This document shows positions 1 to 10,800 of a DNA stretch of 64,000 bases, piece after piece. Each line of letters begins with the position of its first letter. The stretch's first letter is position 1. The notes beneath the pieces are model-generated. The model was not told the DNA's origin, ran no database searches, and was given only the letters and a program-made list of their open reading frames with translations. Source of the DNA: Ciona intestinalis (Eukaryota > Chordata > Ascidiacea > Phlebobranchia > Cionidae); assembly GCF_000224145.3 (NCBI RefSeq), contig NC_020169.2, positions 3,430,957-3,494,956 of the forward strand, read 5' to 3'. A program made the position numbers and the translations under genes.

Positions 1-460
1 ATCCAATTTTGTTTTATTTTATGCACATATATTTAAAGCACGAGATTACAAGAAGCAAATTATATTTCTTTTATATTGATTATACACGTACGAATGTCAC
101 ATTATAAAGTTTATGTTTGTTTATCAGGATTTCTTTGCATCGTTTTTTATGTAATCTTTTTTAACCCGTCGAAGTATGTCGCCATTTTCGATTGTTGTAC
201 TAATGTGTTCCTTGTTTATACTTTGTTCAAACCATGTGATATAGTAATAAAATTGTGTCTTCAAAAAGTAATTATTTTTTGCATCTTGCCTAGCGTTTTG
301 TTTTACATATATATGGTATAGTAGACGTACTTCTATAGTAGATTATTCTAGTCGAGCATATGGTGTTTCTTTGCTAAGTAAGTCGGGGACTTTGTTTAAA
401 TCTTTTTTTTTGTGCGATATAGGCAATTATTGAGTGCTTTCATATTGTTAAACTTTAATG
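1..460. other. AT-rich stretch without a recognised gene
   Basis: The sequence is AT-rich. The only open frame of note (76-321, + strand, about 80 codons) is hydrophobic and Cys/Phe-rich, which AT-rich non-coding DNA often produces. I see no splice structure or family motif. It could be the flank or untranslated part of a gene outside the window. Confidence 0.4.
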
Positions 461-463
461 AGG

Positions 464-865
464 GCAGTTTACCGAATGCCTACATAGTGTTAAAATCTGG
501 AGAAGGCAATTTACCGAATGCCTACATAGTGTTAAAATCTGGAGAAGGCAATTTACCGAATGCCTACATAGTGTTAAAATCTGGAGAAGGCAATTCACCG
601 ACTGCCCACATAGTTTTAAAATCTGGAGAAGGCAGTTTACCGAATGCCTACATAGTGTTAAAATCTGGGGAAGGCAGTTTACTAGTGTTAAAATCTGGAG
701 AAGGCAGTTTACCGAATGCCTACATTGTGTTAAAATCTGGAGAAGGCAGTTTACCGAATGCCTACATAGTGTTAAAATCAGAAGAAGGCAGTTTACCGAG
801 TGCCTACATAATGTTAAAATCTGGAGAAGGCAGTTTACCGAATGCCTACAGTGTTAGTTGCCCAT
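464..865 (+). repeat. 42-bp minisatellite, about 10 units, open in frame
   Basis: Ten tandem units start near 471, 513, 555, 597, 639, 681, 711, 753, 795 and 837. The period is 42 bp, and the 681 unit is shortened to 30 bp. Because 42 is a multiple of three, the + strand reads as a 14-residue repeat, SLPNAYIVLKSGEG, over a frame of about 155 codons (412-879). The short unit also loses a multiple of three (12 bp). The frame has no ATG at its start (its first possible start is GTG), so it is coding only if it is an internal exon. Reading the reverse strand also gives one frame free of stops, so openness alone is weak evidence. Confidence 0.85.
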
Positions 866-874
866 TTATTGCTA

Positions 875-1080
875 TATAGTAGGGTGGAGAAAGACGGACA
901 TGTTTGTCGGGTGTATAAGAATATACTCGTGTCACAATTGCTATATCATTAAATGGGGGTGGTTGGTGGTTTCATACTGTCACGACGTCCATAGCCCGTT
1001 GTTAATTGCTTAAAACACGATTGGGATACTTGAATATGCTTTGAATATTAAGGTGTCCCATCTTCCCCGACCCTACTACA
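875..1080 (+). mobile_element. TIR element (MITE-like), copy 1
   Basis: It begins ATAGTAGGGTGG and ends in its inverse, CCGACCCTACTA. The diverged interior still holds the family segment that reads GTTGTTAATTG then TTAAAACACGAT. This is the A orientation, meaning the TIR is followed later by the TTGTTAATTG block on the + strand. Confidence 0.75.
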
Positions 1081-1782
1081 TCATTAAATGAGGGGTCCGT
1101 CAAAGAAAATTAAAACTAAGCCTCGTCTGACGAGTGTCGCCCATCCCAGCCCCTACAATCACATTCTGAGGCAGACGGCGCTTCTGATGGGACAAATATA
1201 CAAACTCGGCTTTCGGTAGGTAGCGACACAACACCGTTCATCTACATACAACAGAGGCGAAGCGGAACTACCCCGCTTTGATAACAGGCAGTGCCGTGGA
1301 AACGCCGTTGTATGGCTTTGGTAATTCAAAAGTTATAAGTCAGTTCAAAAAGCTCATTAATACATTAGCATATTAGTTCAAAAACTTAATGTTTTTGATN
1401 NNNNNNNNNNNNNNNNNNNNNNNNNNNNNNNNNNNNNNNNNNNNNNNNNCCGACCCTACTACATCATTAAATGAGGGGTCCGTCAAAGAAAATTAAAACT
1501 AAGCCTCGTCTGACGAGTGTCGCCCATCCCAGCCCCTACAATCACATTCTGAGGCAGACGGCGCTTCTGATGGGACAAATATACAAACTCGGCTTTCGGT
1601 AGGTAGCGACACAACACCGTTCATCTACATACAACAGAGGCGAAGCGGAACTACCCCGCTTTGATAACAGGCAGTGCCGTGGAAACGCCGTTGTATGGCT
1701 TTGGTAATTCAAAAGTTATAAGTCAGTTCAAAAAGCTCATTTAATACATTAGCAATATTAGTTCAAATTACTTAATGTTTTT
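1067..1782. repeat. Duplicate flanking a 50-N gap (probable assembly artefact)
   Basis: Bases 1067-1399 are repeated after the gap at 1450-1782. The copies match base for base except near the end of the first one, where homopolymer bases are missing (for example CATTAATAC against CATTTAATAC). The N run is 1400-1449, exactly 50 bases, a typical placeholder size. The pattern fits two overlapping contig ends that were not merged. It does not look like a biological tandem duplication. Confidence 0.85.
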
Positions 1783-1910
1783 TGATTGCAGACTGCTGTT
1801 ATACGTTGTCAGAAATATTGCCTGGTTTTTCTTAGCCCATCTTATAATTGATTTCATCGGATCTCTAGGCCTTCTACATTCGCTGGAGAATATTCAATTC
1901 AAAATCAATT

Positions 1911-4166
1911 ATGGCAAGCATTAGTGATATAATTGCCTAATTAAAATCTAAATTCAAGGCATATATTAAACTGAATCCGTTTTTGTCTAGGCGACAGTGC
2001 AAGGTTTATTGTCAAACGGGAACCAAGCTTTAGAAGATGGAAAGTTACAAGAGGCAATTGATTTTTATTCTAAGGTAATCTTATATTTGCTTTAAGATTA
2101 ATATTGGTAAAATATGAAACCTAATTTGTATATCGTAATTATAATTTAAACTAATATGCCAACATTTTGGAATATGATATATTATAGCCTACATGTAGGC
2201 TAGGCCTATATTTAATTTGTTACCTTTATGCTTTATAATTTATTTCCTATATATTATAGGGAATTGAGCAAGATACTTCAAAAGCAAAGTCCCATCTTCT
2301 ATATGAAGGTAGATCCCATGCTTATACGGATAATAAGGAATATACTAAAGCCAAGGATGATGCAATTGAAGTGATCAAATTAAAGCCAGAATGGGGAATG
2401 GTTGGTGTTCGATTTTTGGCACATTTTTGTCTAATCTTATATTTGTGTATCACAAAAAAAACACCCCAAAATAATTACCCATTAAGTTACATGCGTGGGT
2501 GGTAAAGATTTGTATCAAAGAAAATTAACTCTAGGACTTTATTGTTTTGTGTTAGATCTAACTATTGTACTAGTCTGAGCAGTCTCAAATCCACCTACAC
2601 AATTAAACAATCAACATAGAGTGGCAATAGACTAAGCAGTATGCTACCGGAAATTAACACTGTGTATGGAACTACAAATAGAAAACAACACTATAACACA
2701 CATAGGCACCTAATTTAATAAATGTAAGGGAGATAGTGATACTTAGACTGTGGTATACACTCTTGTGAAATTATTCCAATACCATTTAAAGTTGGTTGTA
2801 ATATTTACTTATCCCTAAATTTAACACCTAATTACATTGTGTACTACATACTACCGTTGTGTAATAGATAATCTTATAAAACTGTGATTTTGACTGCAGG
2901 GTTACTACAGAAAAGGCATTGCACTTGAGGGACTTGAGAATTATGCAGAAGCAATGGAAGCGTATGATGAGGGGTTGAAACAGGACTCGATGAATGAAGA
3001 CTTGAAAACGGCAAGCAAAGAATGCAGTGCAAAGTTAGCTAGTAAGTAAATCTGCTATTTCCTGATAAATAAAAGCTTAATTTGTAAATGTCCAACCTAG
3101 AGTTTCTTGAACTTTCTGTGCAAATGCCAACAAAACTTTACATTATTTTTTTTAAGAAAATTTTTCTAGATAAAAAATGAAATTAAAAGCAGAAATACTT
3201 AAACAGATTACTCAATGTCTGTATCCTGCTTGCAACCATGACAAATATTAGTAAAGCTGTGCTCGTATCGTTAACTTATTTGAAAATACTATTTTTTACA
3301 GTGACGTAACATTTTACAACATTTCTTATGTCATAAAAAAGACGAACAATTAATTTTCTGACAGTTTTTTAAAAAGTTTTTGAAGTTTAAAATCCATCAG
3401 AAAATTTAGATTTGTTTATTATAGTTTCTTGTTTTTATTTTATCTTGGACAGATATTCTACCAAATCCCTTTTCGGAACTCAAAGAAATTGTCTCGGAGT
3501 TGAAAGCCCACAAGGACACCAAAGATTATTTTAAGCACTCATGGTATGAAGAAATGCTCAAGGACTTGAGTGAGAATCCAAGAAAACTTACAGAGTAAGA
3601 TTTTTTAAATATTTTAATAAATGAATGATTTTTAAAAAGTGTAGCAATGTTCTTTTCATATAAAAGTGACTACAAATACACATTGTGAGCAATTATTTTT
3701 GTTGTTTTGCATTTTAGTTGACCATTTTGACAACTCGTTTTTGACTACTAGGGAAACAATCAAATTTAACTATCTTAGGACTTACAATGATAGCAATCTT
3801 ATGGGTTGTATAGTTCTTAGCTATACATTAAAAAGTATTCAAATTCTAAAAAATAATCACCTACAATTGCCACAAAGTTATATATGTGGTAACTAGGTAC
3901 GAGCGGGACAAGGTTAGTAAAAAAGAATGTACATGTTTTAACGACTTTTATTGCCCCACAATAGGAGGATAAAAAGTTTACATTCATTTAAACCCTGTAT
4001 CTTTAGGATAAGACCATTTTAACAATCGTGTTAATTTGACAGGTATGTTCAAAAGCCTGAGATGCAAAAAACACTAAGTGCTTTGCTTGGGTTTGATTTG
4101 ATGGCGGAAAATGATGAGAATACACCTGGACCAAGTGGCTTGGCTATAGCTGGAACATCACAGTAA
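1911..4166 (+). CDS. HOP/STI1-like short protein: one TPR block plus one DP domain
   Basis: This is a short paralogue of the Hsp70/Hsp90 organising protein. The exons are 1911-1923 (uncertain), 1998-2074, 2260-2400, 2900-3041, 3453-3594 and 4043-4166. They sum to 639 nt, or 212 residues, and the phases close. Residues 5 to about 115 form three TPR motifs (GNQALEDGKLQEAIDFYSK, then the KPEWGMGYYRK region, then ENYAEAMEAYDEGL). A DP/STI1 domain follows (LPNPFSELKEIV, DYFKHSWYEEML, MQKTLSALLGFDL). The protein then stops, whereas HOP has two more TPR blocks and a second DP. The start is the weak point: ATG 1911 with a donor at 1924 and an acceptor at 1997 gives a closed frame. Compared with the full HOP in this window, the TPR1 clamp residues Lys (ELKKKGN), Asn (SNRSAAY) and Lys (WGKGYSRK) are changed to Leu, Gly and Met. 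It may therefore not bind Hsp70 EEVD tails. A poly(A) signal AATAAA lies at 4516. Confidence 0.75.
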
Positions 4167-4515
4167 AGAATCTATAAGTACTGCTGTGACTTAGTGACTA
4201 ATTATGTCAATATATTCTTCAATATCCGCTGTATATTTCTTATTATCTGTAAAATGTGCTCTTAACTTTTCTAAACTTTTACCACTTTTTTTAGTTCACA
4301 CAATAAGTTCAAGAAGGTTTATATTTCGTGCACTTTTTATTCAAGTTTTTTTCTTCACTTGGTGTGTAACACTTTTTCTGTGATTAAGGTTATGGATTTA
4401 GTATATGTTGTATGCCTATGCATTAATTGTCATATTTCATGCAACCGTGATTTGATTCCTGTATTGATGTCCTTCTTCCAACAGATTTTGTTTGTTGTGA
4501 ATTTAAAATTTGTTA

Positions 4516-4555
4516 AATAAATAAATTCGAAATGCAAAGTTCTTTTTATTTTATT
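4516..4555. terminator. Back-to-back poly(A) signals of two convergent genes
   Basis: AATAAA on the + strand at 4516-4521 would end the short HOP-like gene. TTTATT on the + strand at 4545-4555 (AATAAA on the - strand) would end the transglutaminase. The signals face each other within about 35 bp, so the two 3' ends probably abut or overlap by a few bases. Confidence 0.6.
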
Positions 4556-4815
4556 TACAAATTACTGGCGATTGAATAAACATGAAACTATTAGTAATGT
4601 GAACAAAATTTAAATGAACAATGTTAAAAATATAAGTAGCATTTGAATATAAAATGCATTACGTTATGCAAAAGTCGTAAATAAATACCGCTTCAAAAAA
4701 TTACAACGTTATAATCCAACAGTCTAGCGTTGTCGTTTGTTTTGGCAGATCAGTGTCTGTAAAGTGGTACAGGTCTTGCTTGATAAAAATGCGGCCTTTG
4801 GTGCCTGCTCCTGCT

Positions 4816-7800
4816 TCAAGAACTTACAACTTCTACGTCAATGAAGTTTTTCAAATCCTTTACTTGTTTTGCATCAACGTCAACCAGAATTGATTTTTTT
4901 CCGACTTTTTTTGGTTGAATGGGAAAAGAGAATTGAGCTGTACCTCCAGCTACAACATTACGACTGCAAAAAATCATTGTATCAGTTATATAATACACTT
5001 TTTATAGGTGGATTCACTGTATTAATTGGCTGCTTCGGTACAATGATGTTTCGGTACAATGTGTTTGCATAATAGGCAAGTTGCTACTGAAGCACTGGCA
5101 CTGACCAAAATAGTGAGCCTAAATAAAAAAAAAATTAACCAAAAACGATCAGATGAATAGCCTGTTGTCTCAAATTAGAAGTAAACAAATGTGTTTAAAT
5201 AACCAAGTTAATCAACACTTGCTAACGGAACAATTTATTGAGCACAGTATTGGTCTTATATTTGGATCTTTCAGTGAGAAAAGTAAAAAAAAAATAATTG
5301 TATAGAATTTCTACAACAATAAAACAATGAAAATTTTAAACCATGAAGAATATACTTTAGTTTCCGTGTAAGAGGTTCGCTCAGTCCAGGCCCTTCTAAA
5401 GTAACAACAACGTTTGTGAGTCTTGTTGGCAGTGGATTCGAGAAGTTCACTAAAACCTGATATTCTTTATTGATTTGTAGCGTGTTTTCTACCTGTATTG
5501 TAATACACAGTTTGATAAACCTTCTTGGTATCAAATGGTGATGTATGCTATTGGACCTGAAAAGCACCTGGGACATCACTGGTGCAAATATAAGTGGTGA
5601 TAGTTCAAAAACTATAAGTTTTTTAAAGAAAAAAAAATTTAAAACTCTGCTTAGTAGGGGACAAATCTAAAAAAAAGGAAAAACAGGGGTGTACACCGAT
5701 TATAAAGTTTGAATTCAGTTCCCTTTAACACTGTAGTTGCCCTCTTTTAGACCCTTTTGGGCCCTTCACCAAACAATCAATTTAACAAATTTTTAAATGT
5801 TGCTCCTTATTCTATATAAAATATTTAATAGGTGTATTAATAAAGTAAATTGGTTATATCAAGGCTATAACTAATACACCATTGACTACGAGACCTGTAT
5901 ATCTATTGCTTCCTTGTTGTCAAGTCGAAACTCATAGCTATCAGCAAACATCTTGCCAGTCTCTTTCACTTTGACAACAGCTGAGAGTCGTAAAGAATTG
6001 AGATCGACAAGTTTGCCGTTGTAGTCACTAAACATTACATTGAAGTCACGGGAGACAGCTGAAATTTGGTTTTGTTGATTATTTTATTTTTTAATGTAAT
6101 TTGACCTTAGTGTGGCTTGTGTTTTGGATTTCACCCATAGCAAAACTTTTTTAATTAATTTTACTATAGCATGAATTCTCCAACTTTTAGAGTTAGGACA
6201 AACTTGGATCATTTGGAGCTATTTGCGCAACACTAAATTTAAAAAACTTTAAAATTTGCAGTTTTAAATCACATATGCCAAAACTTTAAAACAAAGAAAT
6301 TGGTAATTAGTGTTCACACTACACTTTATTGCTATGGCATGCAGTGTAGAACCTATAGCTATGCCATACACATTGTGCAAAATTAAATTTTAGTTTTTTA
6401 AAAGTCAGTGCAGAGTTATTTAAACACCTCACACGGACTTTTGGACCTACTTGAATTTGTATCAACAGGAATAGCAGAAAATCGCTGTCTTTTGATGAAC
6501 CTTCTCTTTTCACCAGTGTATAATGTTGAGTGCAGAACAGCAGAAATATCGACTGTCACTTTTTCAGCAGAATCGTTCTGTGCTGTGATCACGATAGCAA
6601 AACCATCCCCATTTCGTATGTTAGGTGCAGTAGAGAAATCTAGAGCAAATTAAAGTACCTTAATTTTAACTACGTATTCTATTGATAATTTCTTTCTCTT
6701 TGCTGTTTTAATTAAATTGGTCTTTGTGGTCGTATGGAAAGAAATAAATATAAAAAATTGTTTTTTTTTGTTCTTTGTTTTATATGTACAGAGACGGTTT
6801 GTAATCTTTGGTGTCAAGTTGTAGTAGGTACAAGATAACACAACCCTGTCGTGTTTGAAATTCAATCTTATATTCAAACAATGACCCATTGAACAACTAG
6901 CCTACAACAACAATACAATAGAAAATACTTGTAAAAATACGAAAAGTGAACGAGTAGTCCGCAAATGGCATCAAAACCACTATAACTGCATTAACGCAGC
7001 AATATTTAACCACAGGTTTCATGGCGAGCATCACCGTCAAACTTTACCAATAAAGATAGAATATAACACCATAACAGACTCATGACCCACCAATGCTAAC
7101 CCCTTTTCCTTCTTCTTCTACCGAGAGGAATCCAGCCTGGTATTCTGGTAAAGTTCCGAATGCATACGCTTTTTTAAAAGCCTCTCTTTCTTCGGCACTA
7201 TCTTCAGTGTATTTGTACAAGTTCGTTACATCCAGTCTATCGTCGGTACCCACAGACTTTGTGCTGATGTATTTACCAACAGATTTTGGAAACCTCGATC
7301 CAAGGGCTGTATAGAAATATTATTTAAAAACATTATCAATTAATTTGTGACAACATATAGAATCTCTGGCACAAAGACATTTATTTGAAAAGTTTCACAT
7401 TAGATTAATAGTCACACAGATACTCACTTTCAATTACATATTCTCCTCCTTCATCTTGCTTTACTATCCAATTTGTGCGATCTGAATTTACCTCAGCGAA
7501 CACAAAAGCTGTTTCAAAACCCAAGTATACTTCCCCTGTTACAAAATATATATTGGTAAATACAACATAAGTAGTGTACGATTTTTGAGCTGAAATATCA
7601 GTATATAAAAGTATGTTGTCATTAGACAAAAGATAGGTGCAGCTACTGGTTTTAATATGAATTTATAACAACGCAAACTCTTAACCACATTTCGACATTT
7701 GTGTTAACCACAAGGAAAAATTTTACTATGCGCTTGCAATTAAAATCTTTGAAGACCTTCCTGGCTAAAAGAAGGATTATTAGCATTAAGCAATAACAAA

Positions 7801-10800
7801 GGAGCTGATTTAGAATTACGATATGCCTGGCAACAACACCTTATTGATTTTATTAGCGTAAAATATTGTTACCGTTTTTAATAGCAGTGAGAGGGGCCGG
7901 TCCAGTTTGATAAAGTCCAAGACTTATTTCTTGTGGAGTTGCATCCACTGCTTGCCAACCGTCGTAACCAGTTGGAAGATCGCCTCGTTTCATCCAACAT
8001 TCGTTCCAAACATGAAAGTTCCTGTAAATTAAAATAGATTGCTAATAACAAACTGATTGACAGTTATAAGAAATGTGTAGTACTGTGGGGGTAAGATGGA
8101 TAGCGATAGCACATAATATCCAATACTTTCTAACCGTATTTTTAACTAATAAAACACTCATTTTAAGTGTATGGTGAAAGGATATAGTAATATAATTCTG
8201 TAGTTTTGTTTTCAGTACTAAATGAGACGAAAAAGAATATGAAAAAACGGACCATCTTACCCCAACCTACTATATTTAGTTGTGTTTTCTGCATAAAGTA
8301 TATTCCCGTACTACGAAATGTAAAGCTAATGCTTGTTTTACAAAACTTTTAAAAAACACTATGGACTGTAGTAAATATAGTTCAGGTGACAAGTTGAATC
8401 TGGGCTTGGTCCTGTATCAACACAGACTTAATGATAAACGACATTCTAATCTCACATAATTACGTTTGTATACACTGCTAGCCATTATGTTGACATGTGC
8501 ATACCCCATAGTAAAATAAAAAAAAAAGGAGCGAAAGATGAATAAAAATATTTCAGACACCAAGACCAATGTATCCTATGTTACAGATTTCGTGTACGAC
8601 CATGTCCTTATAAATATAGTAAGCACACAAAAAGCTACAGTAAGGTGGGACAAGTTTTTATTATTTTTTCTTAGCCCAACCGTAGACATGCGACTCTAAA
8701 AGAGCGTTGTTAATTGTTTAAAACAAGATCGGAAAATAAGGAATTTAAGTACCATTGGTATCCTATCTTACCCCACGGCGTTATATATAGTAGGGTGGGG
8801 GAAGATGGTACACCTTTAGCTCATAATATCCAAATATCCTGATCGTTTTTTAAACAATTACTAACGCTCTATGGAAGTCGTGAGAATATTGTTGTATAAT
8901 TATTTGCATTTTCTTTGTTTACTACCAAATGGGACGGGAAATTAGAACAAAAGGGTGTTCCATCTCCCCTCACCCTACTATATCTTTATTTGTGCTTTAA
9001 TTTACTTTACCAGACACTGTCTCCACCGAGATTAATTTCTTCTCCGCTCTCGTCAACGTAATTATCAATCGTCATACTGCCCTCTGTGTCGTGTGCTGAG
9101 GCAAAGTTCGTGACGCTTCTTGTTGGTATTCCTAAGCAAGAAAAACTGTTCAACCTTGTCCAAAATAAGCAACTGTTTGTAACTTTCCATGGGTGTCATT
9201 TTGTACAAAATAAGGGGAAATCAAATACAAGGAAAGCAATAGTAAATTGCTACACCAACAAACGGTTGAGTTATAGGTTCAAAACGTGTATATACCTAAG
9301 CTCCGTAGTACTGTTGTAACAAGACCAGAGAAAACCCAACACTGTCCATACGATACGGGCTTCCCCGTGTTGTAGTACTGCTGTAATATCTCCACACTTC
9401 CGTTCCATTTGGTAGGGGATACTCCGCCCGAATAGTCGCCGGACCAATTCCCGACCAAGACACCGTCATCGTCTTGAGCGTTTACCTTTATTCGTATTGC
9501 ATATTTATTTATCACCAAAAGATTTTTAAAACCACACTGCTATTAACAGAATTACAGGCACAGAAACTATTCAGCTGAAACACTTCGTTTTCTACAAAAG
9601 ATATCGACCATGATATGCAGCAAGAAATTCGGCTAGTATTTAACTGTCAATTGGTAATATATATTGTCAGAATTTGATCATTTTCTAACTTTGTTTACTC
9701 TGTTGCTGCATAGGTTATAGAAGCGTATTATAGGCTGGTTATTTTTATCACATGCCATACATACCATTGCTGATACAGCTCTAGAAATCCAAACTGGGTC
9801 GCCCCGCTTTTGAATCCACTTGTTCGGTTTCTCTTTTGCTCGCTTGTCTTTATCAAGTAGAAGCAATGAACATTCCAAAATATTTTCCTCAAACTAAAAC
9901 AATTTTTTAGCAGTAAATATAGGCGCCTCGTATAATCATATTAACATTTCGTGTTTCTTATGCAACGAATCAAACGTCAGTACTCCTGGGCGCCTGTGCT
10001 ATGGAAAAGCATTGTGTAATAAACACTTAATTCAACCCAGTGGTCACTAATTGGCTGTACAATTTTTCAGTCATATAACAAAATAAAAATAATTACCCTC
10101 TAAATCGGCAATTTAGTTTAGAAACTTTTTAGCGGCCACCAGTTATGAAAATACTGTGAAATACATTACTTATGTTATGCGATAGGCTACACTCGTATAG
10201 TAGGATGGGGGAAGACGGGTCACTTTCAGCACATAGTGTTCAAATAACCTGATCGTGTTTAAACAATTAACAACGGTCTATGGGAGTCGTGGAGATACGG
10301 TTTTATAATTCTTTGAATGTGTCCCATATTTCCCCACCCGACTACATAAAAATATAATGAAGTTTCTAAGCAAGTGACATCACCTGGCCAAAATTCCACT
10401 TTTTTCCACTGATTCGAACCTTTGAACCTCTGTATACTATCCCAAGATCATTCAAACAATATTCTTCACGTTCAGCCTCGTTTTCCATGTACACTGAGTC
10501 CACTAAAACAGAAAAATAAAGGAAATTGAACTCCAAACGTACCAAGCAATGAACACGAAACAAGTAAAACTAATTGATTCGCTTGGCTGTAAGTAAAAAA
10601 ACAAATGTATTGATTAACTAACATTTCGACCAAGGATTGAAAAGAATTGCCAACTCCGGTTCATTGTCACGTGTTGTAACCGATTCCCCACTTTCTAGTT
10701 GGCTGGTGAATTCAACCACTGACTTGTATCTGGTGAAATAGAAAAAAAAAACGCTTAGTAAGAACAACATATAGTACTGTGGGGGAAGATGGGACACCTT

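Noticed and set aside
471..860. CRISPR-like array
   Set aside because: Units are contiguous without unique spacers, and the genome is animal. It is a minisatellite.
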